This document shows positions 1 to 11,435 of a stretch of DNA of 64,000 bases, one piece after another. Source of the DNA: Nannochloropsis oceanica (taxonomy: Eukaryota; Sar; Eustigmatophyceae; Eustigmatales; Monodopsidaceae); assembly GCA_004519485.1 (NCBI GenBank), contig CP038106.1, positions 1,437,501 to 1,501,500 of the forward strand, in the 5' to 3' direction. The position numbers were made by a program, and so were the translations under genes. The notes under the pieces are model-generated. The model worked only from the letters and a program-made list of their open reading frames with translations. It made no database searches and had not been told where the DNA came from. Numbering within the stretch: position 1 is the stretch's first letter; every line of letters begins with the position of its first letter.

Positions 1-546
1 TGCCTCTTCCTTGCTGCCAAGGTGGAGGAGCAGCCACGCCGTATTCGGGATGCAATCAATTGTGTCTATTTTGCGCAGAGGCGAATGCAGATTCTTCGTA
101 CTGCCTTTACTGCAGATGTTGCTGGTGGTAACAAAGGTGACAAAGGGGGGGAAAGAGAAGTAGGGAAGAATAGTGGAGACTTCCGACAGCAGGACGAAAG
201 AAGACATGGAGTGGCAACAGCACCGCAACGGGAAGCAGATGCTATTTTGCCGTTAGACCGCGGGTACTGGGAAATGAAAGAAAGCGTTGTCGACATGGAG
301 CAGCTTGTCTTGCGTGTCCTGGGCTTCGACCTTGATACCTATCGACCATACCGCATCCTCCTCAACTATGCCCGTTCGTTACGTGCACGTCCTGTAACGG
401 TCGAAGTGGCCTGGGCGCTCTTAAACGATTCCTTGTTCTCGCCTGCCTTTTGCTTGACGAGGCCATCGCAAGCCCAGGCTGTGGCTGTGCTGCATTTGGC
501 ACAGCGGTTTCTAATGGTGCAAGAGCAGGAAGAGGAGGAAGAAGAG

Positions 547-594
<48 letters not shown>

Positions 595-825
595 GATTCG
601 GGTACAACAGCGGGGAGTACCAGCAGCAGCAACAGCTTCAAGCCCAGAAAACACAATTTTGTCATTAAGAGCAGCATACGCTTCAGAAATACGAGCGGTG
701 AAATGCCGGTCAATCGGGGCATGTGGACAGTGCTGGGAGCAAAGGCTGAAGATGTCGAAGCTTGTAGTAACGATCTCCTGGCGTTGTATGAGGAGGGGAT
801 CGAGCCTTCTTTTGAGAGGGGATAA
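1..825 (+). CDS. CCNQ: Cyclin-Q (FAM58A)-like cyclin, 5' end outside window
   Basis: The frame is open from base 1, so the gene starts before the window; the first codons read CLFLAAKVEEQPR, a cyclin-box helix motif. Further on, YWEMKESVVDMEQLVLRVLG and the stretch with AWALLNDS and AVAVLHLAQRF follow the order seen in metazoan cyclin-Q. The family partners a CDK10-type kinase. Between the second cyclin fold and the C-terminal WTVLGAKAED helix lies an insert with a pure CAG-encoded polyglutamine run (about bases 549-593) and Ser/Thr-rich sequence; an earlier Gly/Lys-rich insert lies at about bases 120-240. The stop TAA is at 823-825. Seen: motifs and polyQ. Known: cyclin-Q role. Inferred: orthology; a cyclin L/K/T-type paralogue is the alternative. 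Confidence 0.72.
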
Positions 826-1209
826 ATGGGTATGGAGGGTGAAGAAAGATATGAGGAGGAGGGAGGAAATAGCGTGGTGGTATGGGGGGGGGTCACTGGA
901 GGCAAGAGGCCTTGGGCAAGCAAAGGCCGCGCGGTGCGAAGTAAAAGCGTGTATATAAATAATGTAAAAGGCTTGAATCGGTAATATAGGGCAAAAATAA
1001 TGCACAGAGATTGTTTGGAGAAAAAAGGAGATCAAGTGTGCGTTAGAAGTTTTTTTCCTTTCTTATTTCCTTCGTAGCGATTGATGAATTATTTGATGCA
1101 TTTCAAAATGCGATGATATTTACATCATCATCCTGGTACTTTTTCCAGCGCCTAGGTAATAACCACATGCACATCTCTCTCCTCTCTTCCTCTCTTCCTC
1201 CCCCTCTCG
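826..1209. other. Intergenic, convergent 3' ends
   Basis: 384 bases between the stop codons of the cyclin (plus) and the NAK kinase (minus). I see only GGA-rich and T-rich stretches that probably hold both 3' UTRs; no gene seen. Confidence 0.5.
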
Positions 1210-1233
1210 TCAAAAATCAAACGAGTCCCAACC

Positions 1234-1323
<90 letters not shown>

Positions 1324-2992
1324 CGGGCTTCCTTGACCTCCCTCGTGGGTTGGGCTCGAGCCGCACCCAAATGCGTCCGCTTGGTAAAACCCTAGAGAAG
1401 ATTGGCTGATCACACCTGAGGCAAATCCCGGGTGGCCTTGGTAGCTGCTGCTGCTGCTGCTTCTGTGGTGATTCTCTGTGATACTTCCGTCCACAGTGCC
1501 TCCTCCTGAACGGGAAGTCAGCGACTGCTGCTGCTGCTGTTGTTGCTGCTGTTGGTGATGGTAGTATTGCGGATGATGCGGTGGAAGAGGAGCCGCGAAT
1601 ACTCCTCCTCCTGTCCCTCCCCCTCCGCCTGCGCTACCGAAATTGAATGCGCTGTTATTGATGTTATAAGGGTTGAGTTGCTGTTGCTGCTGTTGTTGCT
1701 GTGGCGGTTTCCACCCACCACCGCTACAATACGGGTTGACCGCTGGGTACAGCGACCGTGGCGGTGATTGATGGTACTGATGCTGCTGTTGCTGCTGTTG
1801 CTGTTGTTGCTGTTGTTGCTGATACTGTGACTGCATTATTTGTGGAAACGACGGAGATGCGGGGTGGACAAGGGAGGATAAGGGGTCTGCCATCTGTTCT
1901 TGGAAAGAGGGAGGAGGATGCTTCATCGCTGGTGGACGAGCCGGCTTGGGTGGTTTCGAGGGAGGAACAAGTGATGCCGACGCAGGAAGGCCATTCTTGT
2001 AGATGCGACCGGTATTGTTGTTTCTGTCCCTGCTGCCGCTGTTGCTGCTGCTACTGCTGCTGCTGCTGTCGATGGCGGTAGGGAAAGTGGGCGGTCGCTG
2101 TTGAGAGAAACCTAATCCACCCATGCCACTGGTGGTCCCAGGGCTGCCGGACAGGGCAAGGAAGTCGATTGTTGTCTCCTCGGGGCCCAAAACGTTGACA
2201 GCGGAATCAGTAGGGAGAGAATGGAAGGTAGCTGAGGGCGTGGTGTGGTGGGCAGTCGTGGAGGTGCTGGTATTGGGGTGGGTGTCGAAAATAGGATCGA
2301 ACGTGCCAGAGGGTGTGTTCCATTCTGCCTGGTTTTCTTCCCTTGGGCCCCTCCTCTTGTTGCTGCTGTTCCTCCCACTGCTGCTGCTGCTGCTGCTGCT
2401 GGCGGTGGTGGCTGCTGTAATTGTCGAAACAGCACCGAAATTCTCGTCATCAAAAGAGGGCTTGCGCACGCCTGGTTGCGGTGAAATTATGGAGGAGGAG
2501 GAAGACGGAAAATCAAGCAGTGAGGCAGGCGAGAGGAACCCATCACTACTCCTCATACTAGTCCCTGATGTCGCTGCAGCCTCTCCTGTCGCTGCTGCTC
2601 GACCAGCCATCGGTGTATCGGGAAAGGGGTCCATGGCCTGAAATTGCTCCGTAGGGGGCAGACACACAAAGCTACCAACCGCCTCTTCCTCCTCTTCACT
2701 CCCTACTCCCTCCTCGGTATTATCCACAAAGAGGGCATCAGCAGCCGTTTCTTCTCCCCCTCCTCCTCCTCCTCTTCCTTCTTCTCCTCCTCCTCCTCCT
2801 CTTAATCCTGCTTCTCCAGTCGAACCCAAATCTGCCACCGTCGTCGTCGCCGCTGGAGTCGCACCCACTCCCGAAGCAACCCCTTCCGTAAACGTGGCAG
2901 AGACGGCTGCTGAAACGGTAGCGGACATTCCTCGAGACCTGCCGGCCAACCGACGAGCCGCCGCCGAATTAGGATTCAAAGCTCTGACTGCT

Positions 2993-3028
<36 letters not shown>

Positions 3029-4481
3029 GATAGTCCTGATGGAGACCTACTCCGTCCTACCGCGCCTGCCATTTGTCCGGCCGCTCGACGTTGCTGCAAT
3101 TCTTCTTCCCTTGTGAACCGTGTGCGGGGGGGTAGCCCCCTCCCTTCTCTAAGGCATCTCACATGCTCCATTACCTCATCTATATTCAACCGCGCCATCG
3201 CATCCGGCAGCAACATCCGATCAATCAACTCCTGTACGTCCCCCTCGCCATCCCCCCCTCCCTCGACCTTGCGACGTTTATTATTCAATATCCCCAGCTT
3301 GCCAGCATCTTGAAACGGGTGAACAAAGTGCAAAACTGTGAAAAACACACAACCGAGCGCCCACACGTCCACTGAATGGTCTAGCTCTCTCCTTAAGTAT
3401 AAGTCAACCATCTCTGGTGCCCGGTACATCTGCGTTGTTGTCTTCTCGATCCTCTCTTCTTCGCACGCGCGCTCCTGAGCATTCCTTAGTGGCACTGGCC
3501 CTTCCACTGCAGAGCCAAAGTCGATGAGTTTGTACACTACGCCTTTCCCTCCTTGATCGCCTACATCGCTGCTGTAGTGACTGAAACTGCTGCCGTTGGA
3601 GGAAGGGAAGGAGAGTAGGATGTTCTCGAGCTTCAAATCGCGATGAGCGATAGCAAGAGGTTGCTGGTGATGCATGACGGCAACGGCGCTACTTACATCC
3701 CAGGCTATTTGTAATATCTCGGGGTTACTAAATCGACGTTGTCCCCTCCGTTTGATTGTCTCAAAGAGAGAACCGCCCGTGCAGTGCTCCATTAAGATGA
3801 GCGCCTCTAATTGGGAGGAGCAGGAGGAAGAGGAAGAGCCCCCGGGCTGGATGACGGCGTCATGGAAGCGGACGATGTTGGTATGTTGCATGGTTTTGAG
3901 GAGACGGATTTCCTTCAAAATTTCTTTCTATGGTGAAAGGGTGGGCATGGAGGGGGGGAAAATAATTTGAAGATGCAAGCGCATGGATGAGGGCACATTG
4001 TAGAGAAATTATGTAGACAAACATGGGTCATACGACACCGTATTTTCATACATTATGAGCTTGGTCCTGCACGATTAACTTCTTGAGCACCAGCCGACGA
4101 GATGCATCTTGGACGTCGGTGCAGGCGTAAACAAACGCAAAGCCACCTTCGCCCAGAAGTGGACCAAGTGATACCCTGTGAAGGGGATGTCATGTGCAGG
4201 AAGAAGGGGGGAGGGAAAGGGGTGGGTGAGAAAGGCCTCCCGTTAAAGACCACAAGACGGATTGAAGTATATTTATGCACTGCCGAATTATAAGAAGTTC
4301 TTGTTCTGCATGCGCATGATGATGCGGTGATACAGGGATAATGTACACACTTCAGTTGATATTTACTCACGTACCTCGTTCGGCCGACGTCGACACAAGG
4401 AAGCTCTTGCTCCCCCCCATTCCCGCCAGCGACCCCCACCACGCCCCAGATAAGGTCTCCGAAGGGCTGTGTTGTTGTCAT
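1210..4481 (-). CDS. NAK-family (AAK1/GAK/Ark1-like) Ser/Thr kinase with long polyQ tail
   Basis: Three exons on the minus strand: 4481-4375, 4175-4052 and 3927-1210. Donors are GTACGT and GTATGA, acceptors CACAG and CATAG, and phases agree, giving 982 aa. The kinase domain is complete: glycine loop GEGGFAFVY (about residues 44-52), ATP lysine in LVLKK (about 67), helix-C Glu in KEIRLL (about 83), catalytic HRDLKLEN (Asp about 174), DFG (about 213), and ERIEKTTTQMYRAPEMVDLY in the activation segment, which is typical of NAK kinases. The roughly 600-residue tail is low complexity, rich in Gln, Ser and Gly, with at least five polyQ runs and one DPF tripeptide. Family members phosphorylate clathrin adaptors or regulate endocytic actin. 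Starting at 4481 puts it head-to-head with ALKBH6. The family call is firm; endocytic function is inferred. Confidence 0.85.
1235..1321. repeat. Pure CAG/CTG trinucleotide tract (about 29 units)
   Basis: Uninterrupted CTG on plus, coding on minus for a polyglutamine run near the C terminus of the NAK kinase. Several shorter interrupted CAG/CAA tracts occur in the same exon, for example near 1525-1550, 1680-1705, 1785-1825 and 2993-3030. Confidence 0.95.
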
Positions 4482-4682
4482 GAGGGCCCACGCGAGCTGT
4501 ATGGCTGTTTAGCGGGATTGGAGAGGTCGAGTAATTTTAGGAATGCTGCATAAATTTGAGTTTCAGGTTTTAGCGAGCTACTTTCACTTCGGGAATGCTT
4601 CGGGCTTCATTGCTTATGTCCCTCTCACGAACTCGTACAATGATACGGACACAAACAAACAAGGGACATCTGACCACCCTAC
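4482..4682. promoter_or_regulatory. Shared divergent promoter, NAK kinase / ALKBH6
   Basis: Only 201 bases separate the two start codons, so both 5' UTRs and both core promoters must lie here. No TATA-like box could be assigned with confidence. Confidence 0.5.
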
Positions 4683-5741
4683 ATGCCTGCTCTGGATTTT
4701 AAGGCGCTGCTCCAGCAGGAGAGGGCCCAGAAGCGCCACGAACGAGAGCGGCAGCAGAAGGAGGTAGCCTCGGAGGAGGAGGATGACGACGACGAGGAAT
4801 ACAAGGCGCCAGCCAACTTTGCTGCCCGCGTAGATGCCATGCTGGGTGCCGTGGTCACATCCAACGTGTCTCCTGCGGTGACTTTGCCGGAAGAAGGGCA
4901 AGATATGGATATCATGGCTGTAGCGGCGGCAAAAATCGTGGAAGAAAGCCAGCAGGCAAAGCACTGCTTGCATGCGCGCTTGGAACCCGAGTACCTCAGC
5001 ACGGCCATGACAGAACGCAACCTGGCCCAGCACGCGTTGGTCGGACCACTGCATCGTGTTTTTTATTTGCCTGAGTACGTGTCCCGGGAGCTGGAAGAGA
5101 AGGTGGTGGAGATCACGCACACAATGCCAGCCAAGCAGTGGGTTACTCTAAGGGGCCGTCGTCTGCAGTGCTTTGGGGGCAAGCCGACGGAGGACGTGGC
5201 GAGCTTCAAGCCCAAGGTTTTGCCTCCGTGGATCAAGCAATTGTGTCAGACCTTGACGTTGGCGGGCATATTCGGCATGGAGGAGACGCCAGACCATGTC
5301 CTCTTGAACGAATACCAGCCAGGGCAAGGCATCATGGCACACACCGACGGTCCCTTTTTCCGCTCCCGCGTCGCTATCCTGAGCCTGGGAGGCCCAGCCA
5401 TTTTTCGTTTCAAGCGGCGGCTGGCCACGGCAGAGATCGAGGGAGGAAAGGAAGACGAACAGCAGCGGCCGGTGGGTACGGTGGTTTTGCAGCCCCGCAG
5501 TCTCATTGTGTTTGAAGGCGACGCCTACCACGAACACATGCATGAAATCCTGGCGGTAGAGGAGGAGATGGTGGGAGGGGAAGAAGGCATCACACCAGTT
5601 TTGAATCTTGCGACGGCAGGGGAGGGTTTGAAGGTAGGGGACGTTCTGCGGCGGGCATTGCGGGTGTCATTGACGTTTCGTAAAGTCAACAAGCCCGAGC
5701 AAGAAAGATGTGTGGCGCGGTTGTCATCGCAGACCAAATAA
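4683..5741 (+). CDS. ALKBH6: ALKBH6-like Fe(II)/2-oxoglutarate dioxygenase
   Basis: Intronless, 352 aa. The C-terminal two thirds match the AlkB fold: LLNEYQPGQGIMAHTDGPFF carries the HxD iron ligands (His220, Asp222), the distal ligand is in EHMHEI (His287), and RVSLTFR (Arg327 to Arg333) supplies the 2-oxoglutarate salt bridge and substrate arginine. The order NEYxPGxGIxxHxDGP, LxPRSLxVF, RVSLTxR fits ALKBH6. The first roughly 110 residues are an extra charged segment (coiled coil, then EEEDDDDEE) not typical of animal ALKBH6. The family removes alkyl groups from nucleic acids or proteins; the substrate here cannot be read from sequence. The start is supported because the charged N-terminus is continuous and the neighbouring kinase start lies 201 bases upstream. 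Confidence 0.87.
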   Translation: MPALDFKALLQQERAQKRHERERQQKEVASEEEDDDDEEYKAPANFAARVDAMLGAVVTSNVSPAVTLPEEGQDMDIMAVAAAKIVEESQQAKHCLHARLEPEYLSTAMTERNLAQHALVGPLHRVFYLPEYVSRELEEKVVEITHTMPAKQWVTLRGRRLQCFGGKPTEDVASFKPKVLPPWIKQLCQTLTLAGIFGMEETPDHVLLNEYQPGQGIMAHTDGPFFRSRVAILSLGGPAIFRFKRRLATAEIEGGKEDEQQRPVGTVVLQPRSLIVFEGDAYHEHMHEILAVEEEMVGGEEGITPVLNLATAGEGLKVGDVLRRALRVSLTFRKVNKPEQERCVARLSSQTK

Positions 5742-6711
5742 GAAGCAAATTGTCGGATGTATCAGAAGTCAGAGGATCGTTTGTCACTTAACCACGATTT
5801 GCTCAGATGTTTATTTAACAAGGGGCGCAATGGGATGGGAAAGAATGGCGGTCCAATAAAAAATTACACAATGCCCTTGTGTTGCTTCTACAGTAATAGC
5901 GTCCATGAATAACTGCAGGGCAGGGTCAGTGGTATATGGTGGACGAAGTGGCTCTTAATCAGAGATGGAATGCCGGGTCAGGTTATGATGTCCGGAGGTG
6001 CTTTCTGATGGGGTGTGGAGGCAGGGGGGGACAGAAGAGTTCATATTCCCCACGTTTCTTTGCTTTGCATGCTCGGAACTTTCTTTATATTTAAACAAGA
6101 TGCACAGATGATTTCGAGCTGTCAATGGCGTCTCGGAAAATGTGCACAGCGGTCACTCACGGATGTGCTAAGAGGATCATATGGGCCGGTCGGTCCCAGA
6201 GGAAAGTCTCTCGAGCGCGACGAACGCTCGAGCTAAGAGATCCACATCAGCCAATGCGCTCAAATAGCGTGGGATTCATGGTACTTGGTCCCGCGAGCAT
6301 CTTTGTGCATGTTTGGCACGATATTGGGTGTGGTTGATGTGCGTTTCAAGCGAGCTTGAGCCCCTTCGTCTCTGCCCATGTCTGTTGCCTCGTCACCTCC
6401 TCGACGAAAGCAGAGAGCAAATGCTGCGTCACCCCCAGGTGTATTGCCGGCCCCCCTTCCTCTTTCTTTTTTACAAGCGCCCGCGCTCCTTCCTGCTTCT
6501 TGATGTTGGTACCTGGCATTATTGCGTGCACTTTCGATGTGTCTCTCCTTTTATCATCATTCTCTCTTCCGGCATTCACGCACACAATATGACAGCCTCG
6601 TCACATCGCGATCGCCCAAGGAGTCCGCCGACCGTCGCGGTGCCAGCAGCAAGAACACTGCGCAGATCCGTCACCACGTGCATAGACTACAGCTAAGAAA
6701 CCACCATCACC
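5742..6711. other. Intergenic
   Basis: 970 bases between ALKBH6 and the desaturase. Frames are broken and carry no recognisable domain. It should contain the ALKBH6 3' UTR and the desaturase promoter. I see no gene. Confidence 0.5.
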
Positions 6712-8491
6712 ATGCCGCCTCAAAATGTGCACATGCTCAGCCGGGACACCCTTCCGTCCTCAAGCTCCCTCGTCGGTACGTGTGACAATTTCTTATCTAC
6801 CGCTGCCTTCCAGAGCTCGTGCGAAGAAAACCTGCGTCGCATGCCGCAACCAGAGTTTGTCGGGCATCGTGTCCTATGCCTTGATCCCGGCAGGGATATA
6901 ACCCCTTTGTCATTCCTGTGTCCCTGTGTGACCCATCCTTCGCCCGGCTGTGCTTGTACCACCTGGCTTCATTCTCTTGTGTCCCGTTCTTTCGATGTTC
7001 CACCTCACGCTTGTGTCCCTCCCACTTCCCCCCTCCTGACAGATGAAGACGGCTCCCCCCGCTACCCCGGCACGTCTACCCATGGGGGTGCTTCCTCCTT
7101 CTCCTCCCCCTCCACCACGGCAACTGCCACTGGCACAATGCCGCGCACCACCTCCATCTCCCACCTCAGCCAAGAGGCCACCAAGGTCAAAATCATCCGC
7201 GACGCCATCCGGGCGGAAGACAAGCGGCTGCGCTCCCAATATTTCCTCCTGCGTGAGGAGTGGCAAGACACAGTCGGTGCGGCTATCTTCCTGACGGCCG
7301 CCTGTACATGGGCCTTGCTCTCCTACGCGTGGTACATCGGCGCCCTTTCCACCCCTTTCCTCATCATAGGCAATGCCCTGGCCATCTCGCTGTTGCATGA
7401 GATGGAGCACGACTTAATCCACGACTTGTATTTCAAGAAGAACAAGGCCGTTCAAAATGCCATGTTCGCATTTATCTGGGTGATCAAGAGGTACGTCTTC
7501 ACGACTATTCTTCCTCCCTCTCTCCAATCCACCTCGCTGCTGCTGGTCCCTCCCTTGCGCGTGCCAGTGGCTGCACGTGATGGAAGACATATTGAATCCC
7601 TCTTCTCCCTCCATCTCATCTTCACTCCATGACAAGAGAAACGGTGATAGTCATCGCGCCAGCAGTTTCACTGGACCCTCCCCCTTCTCCCTCCCTCCCC
7701 CTCTTCTCTCTCTCCCCCCTCCCTCCCTCCCTCACTACCCGTCCTCCAGCAACGCCAACCCCTGGTGGCGGCGCTACTACCACTTGCGACATCATCAGTA
7801 TGCCGGGCAGGTGGTTGACGTGGAGGAACGTTTAATCGGACTGGGCTTGCCCTGGAACTCGTTTAAACGGCTCTTGGTGACGTTCACACCCGCCGCGACC
7901 CTCCTGATCGCCGATGACATTGTGAAAGACGACCCGGACTTCAGCAAACAGGTTCTCGTCCGGTACAACTCGCCTGTTATCGCCTTTTCGACTGTGGCGA
8001 TGGTAATCCACCTGTGCCACTGCCTCGGGGTAGGGGAGCTTCTGGTAGCGGCCGGCATCCTCCCCGTGGGGTTTCACGAGGCTTTGCTTCGCTACCTCCT
8101 TCCCTTCCTCGTGCTGTATAATTCAACGGTGAATCTCCCGAATGTGTTGAGGCAGAGTAGCCTGGTGATCATATCGACGTACTGCCACTATTACGGGGAC
8201 ATCCCTGAGCGAGACGTTTTTTTCCAAACGCAGATTTTGAACCATCCGTTGTTGTGGCCGTTCCAGATGTTTTGTTTTAATTTTGGAGCTACGCACATCA
8301 TCCACCATTTTGTGACGCGGCAGCCGTTTTATCTGCGGCAGCTGACGGCGTTTCGGGTGACACCGGTGATGCTTGAGCAAGGATGTCGTCACAACGACCT
8401 TGGGAATCATTTCAGGGCAAATCGATGGGGTAGGAAGGGGGAGGAGCCCTCGGTGATGATGCCGGTTGGGGAGGAGAAGAAGGTGCTTTGA
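6712..8491 (+). CDS. Membrane-bound fatty acid desaturase (bacterial-type)
   Basis: Best model has three exons: 6712-6775, 7043-7490 and 7750-8491 (417 aa). Both donors are GTACGT and phases agree; skipping the first splice leaves an open but atypical Cys/Pro-rich segment. Three histidine boxes are present: HEMEHD (His140/144), HLRHHQ (182/185/186) and HIIHHF (353/356/357), the di-iron ligands of membrane desaturases, with hydrophobic segments between boxes 1 and 3. The join IKSNANPWWRRYYHLRHHQ resembles bacterial desaturases reading NPWxRRxxHLxHH rather than plastid or front-end types. There is no cytochrome b5 domain. The N-terminus (SLVDEDGSPRYPG and Ser/Thr-rich) is not a clear transit peptide. 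Regiospecificity and substrate cannot be told. Bacterial affinity is from memory of motif shape and needs a tree. Confidence 0.8.
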
Positions 8492-9776
8492 GGTAAAATC
8501 GGAGGAATCGGAGAGGGGGAGTGAGAGGAAAAAGGAAAAAGGTTTTCGCGTAAGATGATTTTTTCTGTCCCCCAAAAAAAGCATGATTGAGTTGGTGAAG
8601 CGGGAAGGAAACAGAAGGAAAGTAATTGTCCCAATTTTTCATTGACGATGTTTCTCTGTGACGGGTGTCCAGTATCTCGTTTGTGGTTTCGCTTCTGGTG
8701 GTGGTGTGGTGTGGTGTGGTGGAGGGAGAAACAAAACATGCGTGTGTGGACTGTATCATAGTAGTAGTATATATATACCCTCTCTCTAGGTTGACACTTC
8801 GCTGTAAAACGTCAACCAACGCGCACCGTGCGGGATCTGTGGTTGAGGATGTGGGCAGTTGACGACGGTGGGTGGGTGGAGGACTGACATGGGAGATGAA
8901 GAGAAAAACGAAGTAGAGGAGGAGGATTAAGATTGAGAAGAATAGCGACAAAATCAACATCTAGGATTGGTTAGAAGTTCAAACGAGGAGGAAGAAGGCA
9001 GGGAAGAGGGTTGGGCCATGCTGAGAGGGGGAAGGGCCGCAACCTAGAGGTGCAAGGCCCTAGAAGACATGGAGCACTGTTAAAACAAGATCAAGAAAAA
9101 TAAGGATAAGTTGAAGAGCAAGCAGGAAACCATCATGAGGAAACAACGAATGCGTTTTTTACACTCGTCTTGTTTGGCTGTTTTATGCGATTTACACCGA
9201 TTACTAATAAAAATTAAAGGGAGCTCCACCCCTTCCCGACCTTACAGCTGCTGCAAAGCCACTTGAATAAGGTGAAAATATGAAACAAAACGATAGACAT
9301 AGCGACGGTACGTGAGAAGAAATCATTGTCAGGGCGGAAGAAGCCCCGGCTTCTACTCGTTTTTCAAAAGAGACTCTCGAAGGGGGGGAAAGATCGAAAG
9401 ATAAGATAAGGACTTTAAGGCACCTTTTACGTGCGTAAATGTAGACGGAGAGTAGCAATGGGAGGGCCAGCGGGCGAAGTAGGAGGGGAGGGTTGAAATG
9501 GAGCATTGCGCACAGGGTGGTCTTCGCCTTTGTCTGGTCGAGGCGGCTGGCCTTGTGTAAGGATTTGTCGGCCTCAATTGTTCTTCGAACGGCTGAACGT
9601 CAGCGACTGCTGCCACGCTGACGAGGAAGTCCAACGCGATGATCGACGTTCGGTCGGTTGCCATCGTCGTTCCTTGGCTCAAGCACCTTGAAATAACACC
9701 TCGTCCTCATCCTCCACCCTTCCACGCTTCTCTCAGGGAGTCTTCTTGCCTCGTAACCCTCATTTCTAGCAGCATA
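8492..9776. other. Intergenic
   Basis: 1285 bases. It holds the desaturase 3' region with a GTG/GGT-rich stretch near 8700 and the promoter of the next gene. No open frame has coding character. Confidence 0.5.
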
Positions 9777-10850
9777 ATGAAGTTCTTTGTCCTGCTGGCT
9801 CTGTTCCTGGCCACCTCCTCTACTGTGCTTGCATTCACCACTACTAGGCGTAAGTTCTGAAGAACGGGAGGATCTGCAGTGCCTGTCATGACTTCGATCC
9901 AATGTGGTCATATAGATAGCTATGGGAGGGTTCATAAGGGATAGAGGGGCTGCGCCCATGACTGACGGGAAAAGGAGATGGGAGACAAAATTCTCTCATC
10001 ACACCGTCTGGAACCCCTCGTCCGACACAGGTTTCATCGTCCCGTGCACCAATCCGATGATTTCACCGTCGATCCGCAGTGTCCGGACCGCCCGAAATGC
10101 TCGTGGTGGTATGCTGGCCATGAAAGTCCAACCCCCGAGCCGCAAAAACGAGGAGAACGAACGCCTGCGAACCCTGGAGCAGGACTCAGAGAGGTGGTTC
10201 CAAGAACAGCAACGACGGGAGGCGAACGGCGAGTTGGGTAAGTAAAATCAAGTAGAAGGAGTAAAGAGCATGCCGTAGAAATCATGATGGGGCTGGGAGA
10301 GCAAGAGAAGTGATCTGTATGTCTCTGGCGGACCTCTTCCTCCCTCTCTCCTTCCTTCCCTCCATTCTCCTTTCCTCCTCTCTATTTGTGTTTCCCGCTG
10401 ATGACAATTAACTGAAATCCAACACTTAGACCTTTTTCATTGAAGGTGCTGCTGAATTTCAATGAATTCGAGCTTTTTAACCCTGAGGAAAACACACCGA
10501 ACCCCACCACTCCCTCCCTCTCCCTCCCTACCTTGCATACCCTCACGGACGAGTCCAAAGCACTTCAACGCCTCACACACATGCCTCCTCCGAATTTCAT
10601 TTTTCTGTCTTTTCCCTTTATTCTTAACCCTCTACCAACAGGATGGCTCGAGAACCCAGCGTTTTATACCGCAGTTTTCTTCCTCTGCCCCCTCGTCATT
10701 CTGGTGGGGGGCGCCGCAACGGGTGTCATCCCAGGCTTTGTCCCCAACACTTACGAATACTCTACCATGGAGGAGGTGAAGAGCAGTTTCTCCTATGGAG
10801 ATTTGACGCAGGCCGCCGAATATGCATCTGGTGCGAGTTCGTTGTTTTAA
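9777..10850 (+). CDS. Unrecognised plastid-targeted one-TM protein
   Basis: Three exons, 9777-9849, 10031-10237 and 10642-10850, with GTAAGT donors and matching phases, give 162 aa. The N-terminus MKFFVLLALFLATSSTVLAF is a signal peptide ending in the A-F junction used for secondary plastids of red origin, followed by a basic Ser/Arg-rich stretch (TTTRR, RSVRTARNARGG) like a transit peptide. The mature part is a charged helix rich in Glu/Gln/Arg, then WLENPAFY, one hydrophobic segment (about AVFFLCPLVILVGGAATGVI) and an acidic tail with NTYEYSTMEEV. The shape suits a small thylakoid subunit or assembly factor, but I do not recognise the family and assign no function. Confidence 0.7.
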
Positions 10851-11154
10851 CGAGGGAGGGAAGGAGGGAGGGAGGGACGGTGGGGCTGTCCTTCTTTTGC
10901 ATTGAGGACATGAAGAGACGTTTGCCCATAAGATGTAGGCGGGCTCGAGCTTAATTCAGTAAAACGAAGGAGGGAGGGGGAGGGATGAAGTGGGATTGTG
11001 AATAGGTATCATGAAAAGACAGATGAGTAGAGAGAGGAAGCATCTGTATGTATCATGCCAGAAAAAGGGTTGAGCCAGCTTAGGATACCTCGACGGTAGA
11101 TGGTGTCTTCATCTCGGACAAAATTCGTAGTTTCAAATCTTTTTGTACTTATAA

Positions 11155-11435
11155 TTACCAGATGGGTTTGCTGTAGACAATGAATAAACTCGAATTCATC
11201 CAGTCGTTCATGTAGTCATGGCCCACGTAGCCAAGCCCCAGAAGATTTGTATCTCCATCTTTGATGCCCTGGCACCGGCAGACAAATCGGTCGCACATCG
11301 CTCATGGAACCATCCAGAAGGATGAAAGGTAGATCAGAGGTGTGTGGATGGCGCTCACATTGTTGCTCGAGAGACGATCATGTCCCCGTCTCCGAGTTGC
11401 ACATTAATGTGTCCCTCTTCCATTGCGGTCTCCGG
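11155..11435 (-). pseudogene. Possible truncated gene: two exon-like pieces next to the array
   Basis: On minus, 11435-11359 reads like coding sequence (EGHINVQLGDGDMIVSRA) and runs into a GTGAGC donor. 11300-11155 reads RFVCRCQGIKDGD followed by LLGLGYVGHDYMNDWMN and ends KPIW-stop, preceded by an AG. The 58-base spacer would be a very short intron and the phases do not agree exactly. The upstream part would fall where array homology begins (about 11490), so this may be the tail of a gene cut off by the array. The family is not recognised. Confidence 0.35.

Noticed and set aside
6776-7042. Cys/Pro-rich open segment as part of the desaturase
   Set aside because: It is bounded by a GTACGT donor and a pyrimidine-rich CTGACAG acceptor in matching phase, so it reads better as an intron, though retention cannot be excluded.
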